A DNA stretch of 64,000 bases from Antedon mediterranea (Eukaryota > Echinodermata > Crinoidea > Comatulida > Antedonidae): NCBI RefSeq assembly GCF_964355755.1, contig NC_092670.1, positions 21,203,201 through 21,267,200 of the forward strand. Direction: 5' to 3'. The notes under the pieces are model-generated. The model was not told the origin of the DNA, did not search any database, and saw only the letters and a program-made list of their open reading frames with translations. Every line of letters begins with the position of its first letter. Positions within the stretch are counted from its first letter, which is position 1. Shown one piece after another: positions 23,601 through 35,600 of this stretch. The position numbers were made by a program, and so were the translations under genes.

Positions 23601-26600
23601 GTTATTTTAAATATAATAATATATATAACGCAATAATAACAGGAAGGTAAATTAATTAACTTAGCCTGGGATTTTTTCAGTTCAGGGCTAGGCCTAGAAT
23701 AATTAATACATGCTGCTGCATATTACTAGGCTAGTATTAGCAAGCAGACTGTGACAATCGGGTCCCTGCAGAATATGCCCAGCTAGGCCCTATACGTTGT
23801 ACTCTTCATAGACTGGCCTAGGCTATATGCCATCAATCTTAGCTACATTCCGAAAATACAGCCAGCTTGCTGTACCATATATATTTACAGTTGAAGCTTG
23901 TTTAACTAATTTTTATGATAAAAATAAAACAAACATTTTTCAGGGAAAATGGTTGCAATACAAGCCTGAAATTGAGAACCTTCCAGCAGCACTGTACAAG
24001 TAGACAGAGGGGAAAAGCCAGCTTAGCCATTTTACAACACAAACAAATGTTCTCTGTACTGTAGTAAGTCAAATATTTATTTTCTCTTTTTATAAGTTAT
24101 AACATTATAAGTAATGTGTTTTAATTACCATAGAAAGGTAGTATACTTATTTGACTATGTCAAAGTAAGCAATTTCACTAGCCCAATTATGCATGATCTA
24201 TTTTTTCCAGATTTTCATACTTTGCTTTTACTTTTTTTAAAGACGTTGAGCTGATGAAGACTGGAACAGAGGTCACCCAAAGACAACAATGATAGACTCA
24301 GTATTGGAATATGATTGGATATTGCAGGAAAAATATTTCCGACTCTCCTGCTGCATTCGGCCAATATGTTCTTGTCCAGCTTGTAAAATATTGTATAATT
24401 TTTTTTGTATTATATGTACAGTATATTATTTTGTAAACATAACATTCAATAAATAAAAAAAAACTACTACAACAGTACACAGGATAAATTCTTCAAATTT
24501 ACTTACACTTCATAATTTTACTGTAAATATTACAGTGCAAAAGGAGTTAATAAAATATATATATACAGTATATCTTATTGAATTCCTATATTGTTTTTTG
24601 TGTCAATTTGTCTACTAATTATCAATGTGTTGATTGTGGCAGTAATTACGACAGCTATAGTCTTCTAAGATCGCTCACATCCATTACAAAGTGTCATTTT
24701 AATAGTAAGAAACGTTTCAATAAATTGTGAATGTTGCCACTGTACGATACATTTTATGTTTCTCACTACTTGCTCTTATTGTTCAATCAATCAACCTAAA
24801 AAAAAAAGAAATTTGTGTCAAAATATCTGCATAAAATGTTTATTTGCGGAATGTTAATTTGAACCTATTGCATTTGATACAGAAAATATTTTTAAAATAT
24901 TGCATCAGTAAAACATCCAAAACAATATTTAGATTTTCTTCTTTTTTTTAATTTTCACTGCCGAATAGATAGTTGAAATCTTTAAAAATTAAACCAATTC
25001 ATTATGATAGAAGCAAAAATACATCTCTTCTGGTGGTGGTCTACTGTAGCCCTAGCTAGCAGTGTACTGCCTAGGCCTACTACACTCTACTTCTAGAGAC
25101 AGAAGTAGGCAGCAGTTAGGCTACTCGAGACTGTCAGTGCTAGTAGTAGTAGTAGACTAGTAGTAGTACAGTAGCAGCAAATTCGGGCCTAGGCCTTGCT
25201 AGGCCTCTCCTGTTAGCGAAACAAAAACTCACCTAAATGAATAACATTCAACATCAAAGTTACCAACTGTAATTCTAACTTAGCATTCTGCTAGCTATAG
25301 TTTTCGTGTTTTCTTCAAGATTCGTCTCGCATCACTACTCGACTCTCTCGCACGCATGCATTGCTATCGTTGTTGGCTGTTGATTTGGAAAGCATCATCA
25401 TCCACATGATGTATCCATACAATATGAATATTTATGAGCTAACTCAGGTCAAGGGTTAAATTAAACCGGAACACATTTGTCTTCCAGACAAATAGCTTCC
25501 GGTTGGTTAATTTTTGCATTAAATTGCGATTTTCCCGTGTAAAAAATTATTTTTTTCAATCCAAATTGAGGTCAAAGTGAATAACTTTTATGTGCAATTA
25601 AAATGGCAAATTCAACAAAAATATTGAAAAAAAATTTTTTTTCAGGGGGACAATACATCTTTAATTCATTGTGGTTATTAAAGATTTTTAGATTAAGAAT
25701 TATGAATTAATCAATTAGGCAATTATATGCCTGTATAGTGAACTCTGTAAACACCAACGCTACTGTAGATCATACATTGTCTATTTTTTTATGTAAGCCA
25801 TCATTTTTTAAAAAGATACCTGCCAACAATTATGTATATAGTAGTTAGTATTAGTTTAAATTATACTGTTAGTAAAAAAAACTGTGTAAAAATGTTGCTG
25901 AACTTGTAATGTAAAGGTTGTCATAAATGTGTTTGATTGCACACAGTAACTTTGTGCAAACGTCATATCTTGTCAATATTGGATTAGACAAAATATAAAA
26001 AAACCACAAATAATAAATCACCACTTAAAATATTGGACAAAACACAGACAGACATTGGTTTATTGATTACAAATTAAAATCTTCATTTAATAATAATAAT
26101 GATAGGTAAAACCAACTAATAGTCCTAGGTTTGTGTTTACAGTATACCATGATTAGTTTTGGTGGTCAGCACATAGTTTCAGTAAATCGTCATAAATTGC
26201 CTTTGTGTTCTTGCGTATCTATTTTTATCATACAGGATAATAACCTGCTAACAATGGACAAAATCCAGAAAACAGTTTGGCAGATGGCCACTGCTTAAAA
26301 CTGTTAATAGACGAAACAGATGAAGATGATAATATTATTATGTTACTGTTTTTAGTCAATAAATAAAGACATTTTTTATTGGGAGAACTTACTATGTAAA
26401 CTGGTGAAATACTTTTATTCGATAGATTTGATTATAATTTATTTGGAAAATCAAAAAAATACATACAAATATTATTATTACTGACATTACAAATAAATGC
26501 ATTTTATAATTTAGAAGATGTTCCAGAACAGCTTTAGTTTATTTCCAATAAGATCCTTGATTCTTGTTAATTGTAAATTTGAATTGTTGTTATTTATGTG

Positions 26601-29600
26601 GTATCCTGTATTATACAAATTATTAAAGATATATTGTCCCTCTGAAAAAATAATTTGTTTTACTTTGAAACATTATTTACCTGAGAAAACCGTAATTTAA
26701 AGCAAAAAAATTGTCAAATTGTCTGTCAGACAATTAATTTTTGGTCAGTCAGGGTGAAAATGGCAAAAGGTTTCCTACTTTCTAGGATTTTTATTAGATA
26801 ATCTTAGTGTTTTGACTACTATTTTAACTTGACCACAGTTCTGATTTTTCCATTTTTCCTCTAACTGTGGTTTAATTAACTGATTTTTATTTTTAGAAGT
26901 GAATCATACAGTATAAAATTTGGTTTTTTTTCTTATGGAAGTGAATAACTTCATTAATATTGCAAATGGCCTATTCAAAGTCTGATTTAAAATTTTTTAT
27001 GATTTTAATATCATTTATTGTAATTATATTTTCTGTAATTAATTAATTTGGTTTTTATTTTAGGTGTGCTTATTTACACCGCACCACTGGTGACACTGAA
27101 AGACGTTACCACCTCCGTTATTACAAAACCGGCACATGTGTGCACGAAACCGACGCTAGAGGTCACTGCGTGAAGAATGGTCCTCATTGCGCATTTGCCC
27201 ACGGGCCTCATGACTTGCGGCAACCTGTTTACGATGTCCGTGAATTAATGGCGCAGCAGGACCTGCAGCAGCTGCAGCAAACATCGCCCTCCGAGACTTT
27301 GTCTACAAACGGTAGCGCTGTTAATCCAACTACCACTACGTTAGTTGATAAGGATAAGACTGTACAGGTTGATGATCCAAAATGGCAAGGTGATTAAAAT
27401 ATTTCATAAATTTGATCCCTCATTTAAAAAGCCAAAAATAGAAATGAAAAATAAACTTATGCTTTTTAAACAATGTATAGTTATGATTTATTTATTGTTA
27501 TAATTACTTCCCGTCTTATTTCCAGTATTTTGAATTCCTCCTCTCCTATTGCAAGACTAGTTATTTCACATAAATAAAATAAATAGTCTCATTTTGGCAT
27601 ATCAACCAGGCTTTGAACAAATGTTGTAGCTAGACAAAAACCTCACTAAAAATCATATTCAGACGACTAAACACAGTAGTTGACCTATTTATAATGACCT
27701 TTGCGGATATCACATTATTACATTACTTGTCATTTGACACTATCACATCATGTGACTGATGACTCATCAGGGGAAATCCATGATATTTATTTCACAAAGT
27801 TAGCAATGTGACAGTTAATTGATGAGTACTAAAATTGAATGTGCCTTCATTTAATCATTCATCAATTATAAATTTACATTAATAAATATAACATGACACT
27901 AAATTAGCGAGTGTGGCATAGAAAGCATACTTAATGGCTATTATTTACAGTGTTTATTTATGTACAGTATGAAATAGTGATATTACTGTACAGTAGTTCC
28001 TACTGTTCAGCCTCATTTAAACATGCTAGCAAAGTTGTATTCAGATTAGTTTACATTTACTAACCAGTTATTACAACCTACTTTAAATAATGAACTCTTT
28101 TCTAGAGAAATTTGACAGTTCTTTTCAGAACTAATATACATGGTGTACCGCAAACTTTATATCATCAACATTTGATTTCGCCATGCAAACCTTCAAACAA
28201 TATATTACTGAAAGTTTAAATAATGTGTCATTTATCCTTTTGTATTATGTTTTTCTAGATACGAATCATGTTTTAGCCTACTATAAAACAGAGCCTTGTA
28301 AAAAACCACCTCGGTTATGTAGGCAAGGGTATGCGTGCCCTCATTATCACAATGCCAGAGATAGACGAAGAAGCCCTAAGAAATTAAGATGTTATAGGTA
28401 TGTAACTGTTGCAAAAATAAGTAAAATTTACTCTTGAATTTTGTTTATTTGTATACAGTACTGTTTTTTTTAATTAAGAATAAGTATTATTTTAATACCC
28501 TGCCTACACTAGCAAAATTTATGTGACAAAAAAAAATTTGATGTGCCCATATAAGGACATATGATGTCATATCACTGTCTTGATAATTGAGTACATCACA
28601 CTTTTTTTGTCAAACTAGTTGGATAGTGTAGACAGAGCTTTAACCAAAAACCCTTTTTGCATTTGCTAGTTCATCCAGGCCCTGGTCTGGTTGATGTCAT
28701 ATCAGAGTATTTTTTTATGATCATAATAAAATTATAGTTTTTCGAAAAACATTTTCTATCCAACTTATTTTCACAGGTCAACACCCTGTCCTAATGTGAA
28801 ACATGGTGATGAGTGGGGTGAGATTTCTAATTGTGACCAGGGTGACAATTGTTTATATTGTCACACAAGGACTGAACAGCAGTTTCATCCTGAGATATAT
28901 AAATCAACCAAGTGTAACGATATGCAGCAGACAGGATATTGCCCTCGTGGGCCATTTTGTGCCTTTGCGCATGTAGATCGTAAGTATACGTAACCTGCTT
29001 CAAATTTGTGCAGAGAGTGAATGAATAACTGAAACTTTCAATGTTCACCATTTAAACATAAGAAAACAGTGAAGAAGCATTAAAGGGGGATTCTGGGTTT
29101 AAAATTGCTTTTAAATATCGTTTATTTATTAAATAAAAAATGTTATAACAATATAGACATGTCAGAATGAAGAAATAATAACGAGAAATTAAAAGAATTA
29201 AATTTCATATACATTTTAGGGTAAATTCCTGGAAAGTCTGGTTTTCAGCAGCTTAGGGAAGCTCATTAATATTCATGAGATATTCACAAAATCACGTCAT
29301 CAGTGGATTCCAAACTCGCGACGTCATGTACGTTGTGTTTGTCAACTAAATTTACATCTCTCTCCCCCGTCAAACGACGACCACCCGATCATTGTGAAAT
29401 ACATTTTTTGTAGATTTTCTAAGCTAGGCCTAAAGTGTAATAATAATAACAGTAGTAGCATATATTTATTTGACATTTAATGAAATACAAAATTTAGTAC
29501 AGATTACGGAGTCATAAATTATATACCATTTTTATACCTCGAATAGTACAGATCGTACTAGGCTAGGCCTAGCCTAAATCATTTTTTTTCATGGGTGAGA

Positions 29601-32600
29601 GCCATTCTGACTAGGGATTAAAACGTTAAAACATTGGGACCCATCATACATGGGCCTAGCTAGCCTACTACTACTAAACGATTGGCCCATAAATAACAAA
29701 ACTCAGTGGATTCCAAACCCATCCTATCAACCAAACTCCTAAACAATCTAAACCTAAAACATTCTACAAAATCGGCTGTAAATATCGCCGTCCGCACGTA
29801 TGGTGTCCCGATCGTCTAAGTAGGCCTAAAATAGGCCTAGTTTACTCTCCAAAAAAGCGGATACTACTGCATCAAGCAAGTAGGCCAGGTAGTAGGAAGG
29901 AGACCTAGCCGATCCGGCCCAGTTAAAAATTGAGCTAGCTAGTGTAGTAGACCCTATGCGAATTGATACTACCAGGCCTTTACTAGGCTACACTTCTTAA
30001 AATTAGCAATACTTATACAAATTACAAATATTCCAACTCTCTCATTCGAGCTATATTATCTATACCATTCCGGTAGGTCGAGTAGACCTTCAATCAAATA
30101 CTGTACATCGTTCATGTTGTAATTATAGTTATAGACGGGGTATACTCGACCCGACCAGTTTGGTATTGTATACTGTATCTGCTTATCACGTGACGATGCC
30201 AGGCATGGTCAGGTAGAGCACGTGTATATCGTCGTCTCGCTCTCCTCGCTCAGCAGGAATGTATACGTTACGCTTCATTGATTTTGAAGGCTTTCCCTAA
30301 GTCAGTGCGAAAATCGGCAAACGTAAAGTGCAAACATATCTAATTTTTCACTGTTTTGATGAATTTTCATAGAACATTGACTTTATAAATGGGAAGACCG
30401 ACTAAAATTACATCAGATAAGTATAATTTTACAAAAGTAATTGATATGGTTAATGATAACGAGTCGTCGGAAGATTGACCATTTCACGAATTTCCTATTC
30501 TGTAACACAGTGTCATATCGCCGTAGCTGCACTTGTAATCTGGCCTTATTTCACAGCTTTCGTTCTGCTTCACTGGGCGCTTATATAAATTGAAACTTTT
30601 ACCGTTCAAGAGACAAACAAATATATTTTACATTTTTTACTATTCATTTTAAACCCGGAACCCCCCTTTAAGCCATTATCTGTAAATTGTCCTTAAACTT
30701 CTGTCTAAATCTAAAGTGTTTTTTGCCAAGGTCAAGGCTGAAGTTGTTTTGCCTATTTTAATTAAAGCTCTGTCCACACTATTAAACTTTATGTGAAAAA
30801 AAAATTTGACACATGACATATGGACATGAAGATGTCAGAGCAGAGCACTACCATATTATTTTCCGGCACTTTTTTTGTTAAACTAGTTTGATAGTGTAGA
30901 CAGGCTTAAATTAAGCCTAACTTACATCCAGATCACACTCTTCACCACCCATAGTTTTTTGGTAGCTACCCATTCACCCTTGACGACAGTACTGACCCCC
31001 AACGCCCCCCCCCCCCCCTCCCCCATTTATACTCTCCCAATTTCTTGTCCAAATATAATGGCCTTCTATGGGAGCACTATAATATAAAAAAGGGCCTGGC
31101 TACTGGTAATGTGTACTTAATAATTATCAATTGTTTTGTTATTACACCTGGCCATTGTTAATTTGAGCCTGCTGTATTTCTAACCCTAAGGAATGTTAAC
31201 AATAACAGCATTGATCTATTTTACTTTGCTTGGTTATTTAATTGATTACGCTTTCACGATTTGATATACCTGCTCTAGGTAATAAAGTATGCAATTTATT
31301 CTCAATTCAATAATTGAATAAACAACATTCTGGATACTATAGATTTATACTATACTTTAAGAACAATGCTGCTATTTATGGATACTACTCTATTATCTTA
31401 TATATAACCCAGTGTCCCATGGGCCTATAATATATATCTGTATTATTAGAGAAAATAATATATTTGGGGGTAGGGTTATACTCGGATTGCATTAAATAAT
31501 GGAATGTTTTAAAAGTTAACCTAAATTTTAGGTGAAATTATACTTGAGCATGAGGTTTTACTCAATAATATACTGTATTAAATTATTGATGATTTAAATT
31601 AAGCTCTATTTTGTTTTAAAGCTATATGAAAATATTTAATTTTTTTTATTCAATATTTCACTCAGTGTCTCCTCACAACATTTGATTCCATTCATCCATA
31701 TCACAATTGTTTTAAAAGACTGCTAACAATGATGTATAGCATTAATTAAATCTGTAAATTAAGTAATTCTCTTTAAATCATACTGCACGGTAGGCATAGT
31801 TTATGTTGTCATTATAATAAATAATAATAATAAATAACATTTATAAAGCGCAAGAGACAAAGGTTTCAAAGCGCTGTGTTTTCCAAGATCTGTGCAAGTA
31901 GTAGCGTGTGATTATGCTTCTCTGAAGAGATGAGTTTTGAGTTTAGTTTTAAATGTGATTACAGATTTTGATGAGCGTATTTCGAGGGGTAGAGTGTTCC
32001 AGAGTTTTGGGGCTGCGACAGCGAAAGCACGATCACCGTAAACCGAGTTCTGGAACGGGGTCCAGGTTTTAGAAGAAGTCTGCTGGATGAACGAAGCGTA
32101 GAGTTTGTTGACGGAGTAATGATGTCACATATGTAGGCTGGAGCACATCATTATAGCGTGAACTGACCCAGAAATACTTTGAAAAAGTGTATAATATCTT
32201 TACTTTCGGTTCCTTGATACTTTTAATTACCTGCTAATTACTTTTACTAGATACAAAATGAATTTCTGAAACCTAAATTTATTATTGTTTTTGTTTTTAT
32301 AGAGGAAATGAGTAATGCTAAAAATATATTAGAAGAATTAAACGCACCTGAGGTGTCAATGACTAGTAAACTGTCTTTGTTCCAAGCCCCGGCTACTACA
32401 ATTCAAAGCATGGTAAGTTGGTACTGGCACCTTCCTTCTAAGGTCAAACTCTTGGGTTCAACTCGGGATTGGAGTCATATTTTGGAAAAAACAATCAAAT
32501 GTAACAAACATCTGCACATGCTCACAATCCAGTCGTCAACAATCATCTGCACATGCTCACAATCCAGTCATCAACAGCCATCTGCACATGCTCACAATCC

Positions 32601-35600
32601 AGTCATCAACCACCATCTGCACATGCTTAAAAATTAGTTGAATAAAAAAATAATGTTTATATTTTAATTCTATTCTCAGCAGTCATCAAATATGGTAGTA
32701 ACAACAAATGGAGGTTCAAATGCCCCCATCACTAACAATCTTGGTCCAATAGGAAAGCCTCGTTCTAACAGCCAATCAAGTAATTATTCGTCAGAGAGCG
32801 GATCTTACCAGAAAGCACCTGGCTCGGAACGTGAGGATACGTTGGTAAGTCTATATCACGCTATCATTACTATAAAGTGGGTGCTTAATTTATGTTTAGT
32901 AAAATTCACTTCATTTGAGGCTTAGGAAGTGGAGTTGAAAGAGTCGTGAGTTACAACCATGGCACTAGGTCAGGATTGAAATCTGTACCTTGGGATTAGA
33001 AGGCAAGCACGTTAACCACCAAGCTACAGCTTCATTTTCCAAATTTATGATTAGTAAACAGTGGCAATGCAATTGTTTTTAATTAATATTTTGTGTCACT
33101 TCTTCCTTACCTAATCAACCCTCTTGTACGTATCTATATTGCAAGAGAGTTTGTCCGCATCTTTCCTAGTATGTTATTTTAACCCACATGTATAATTTTT
33201 TTTTTAGTCAAATCTTAAGAAACTTCTTCAAAATGTGGATAACGATGTTAACATTGACAGCCAAGAGAAGAATAGACGGAAACAGAATCTTTTGTTATCA
33301 CATAATATTTCACCTGGTAGCCCATTTGCATCTAGTATATCCAACTGTAACCTTCCTAGCCCAGGAACACCTAGTCCATCTAGCATGTCTGTCAATGCAA
33401 CACCTTTTTACCCACCTAGTGATACAGTTGGCTCAGTTGTTGGTAAGTTCCTAAGTCAATACAATACCTAATACCCAAGGTTATACTAACCTACTATACA
33501 CTGTGTTCGCGCGATTGGGAGTTTGAAATCAACGTTGCATTTCTTGTGTCCCAAGGCAAGACATTCTTATGTTTTCCTCTCTACATTCATGTGTACGCGA
33601 GTACCTGGTAAAGGAAAACACAAATGCCCTGATTATTAGCTGCAACATTATGGGAGCTAAATATGTATTCCATACGTTTTTGACCTCATGACCTGGGTAA
33701 TAATGTGCATTAACATTAAATGCTAAATAAGATTTGACATTATTAAACACAGGTAAATTTAGGTTGTTTCATAAGCCCTGCATGCACAAAAGATCAAATT
33801 CATATTTGTCTCATATACTCTGGGTTTATGTGGTTTATACAAATATTTAATTTACACATTACCATTTCTATTAGGTAATGCTTTGGATGATATTTCAATT
33901 GAAGATGTAACAAATATTGATAGGGAGTTAATAGGTGATAATGATGGGTCATCCGTAGGAAGTAATAGTGCAAGCCTTAGTCATTTAGGTAAGTACTTGG
34001 ATATAAACTTTGTTTTTGCCATCGAGGGACTGTATTCAAATTTGATTTGTTGCGTTGCAATGTATAAATCATATTTGGAAAATATTATAATCCTATCGTA
34101 CATGAGGGTAAACTTGTATTTGTAAAAAAAAAAATATCAGGAATGACACTTGCTACTGGTCCTCTTGATTACAGGACTGCACTGTTTGACCACAGAGCCA
34201 TACAGATTTCTAACCAATACCGTATATCCTCCGGTATAATCCCACCCACCTAGAAAGACCAAAAAATTGGGCCGACCTGGGGTGGTGGAGGACTAATACC
34301 CGGAGAAACCCTGGTTTAAGAAAAAATCGGTAAGGATTTAAATTCATCCGAACTGGCTAGAAAGCATACATCCAGACCAAAAGTAAAATACTGAGACTAT
34401 ACCTGTGGATATGCCTGTTTGTGAAATCAGACATAAAGTAGGGGGTGGGATTAGACCTGAAGTGGGATTATACCCGAGGATATATGGTAATATCACTGTA
34501 CATGACACACTTTCAATGTTATAATTCATTTCACATTTAATTATGCAAACTATTGATATATAATGTCCCATTTACAGGTCTGCTAAGTAGTACAGCTCCT
34601 GTTAATATTCCTATGTCAAGTAGTATGAACCATAAGACTTCCATATCAGATAGTCCTGGCTCGCCTTTAAAAACTCTTCCTCCAGCATTTGTTCCGCAAC
34701 ATATTCAACAACAGCAGCAAATAGAAATGGTAAGTGTATTGGTTATTTGGGTAGAAACTTTTTACGTAATACCATTGGTATTTATAGATTCAGCAGAATT
34801 TTTCATTTTATACAGTAACTTTACTGTATCTGATTTCCATTTACCTTTCTAAATGTGAATTTAATAAGAATTGTCCCCATGTTTGCTGGATACTGAGGAA
34901 ATTCGGATAGGTTTTCTACTGACCCACACAAGCCAGCATTGCAGTGCCTGCCATTATCAGCACACATGGGGGATGATCCTGTACTTTTTTAGTAGTGTAC
35001 CAAGCTCACTGTTTGTAAATAGCACAGACAGTTTGAACCAATGCCTTTTACATGCTAGTCCAATCCCTTACTATTACGCCATGTCACCAATACACATGAT
35101 GCATGTTTATCTCTTTTGAATAGCATATGAAATGATGTCATTTCTACCTAGTTCAAGCCTTGTGGTCGTAGCGTTGAAAATTTAGTTTGGTTAAGGCGCT
35201 ATACAATACGACTTATTATTATTATTTTGTTCTTATCCTTGCTACATTTCTGTATTTCTAGGCAGCAAAAAATGCTTTCTTTAGTCAACCAAATCCACTT
35301 CCAAGTCTACATAAACTAAGCATGATGGATAATATAGGAACGTCTTGCTCTCCTTCTCGTGGACCTCAGTCACCGCTGCTCACAACAATGGCAACAACAT
35401 CGTTATCAAATGTCGAAGTTCAAAGATTACAAGAAGAGGTCATTATATTACAGAAAAAATTACAAAGTTGGGAAGAATCTTGGAATCAAGCAAAGCAGGT
35501 TTGTAAAGCCCTGTCTACACTATCAAAAATGTGATGTGCCTATATATGGACATGATATTATATCACTCCCATGTTTGAGCATATCACTACCATATTTGGG

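Noticed and set aside
31820-32150. Candidate unkempt alternative exon
   Set aside because: The sequence matches a dispersed repeat style (TTTATAAAGCGC) and has stops in all frames when joined to flanking exons.
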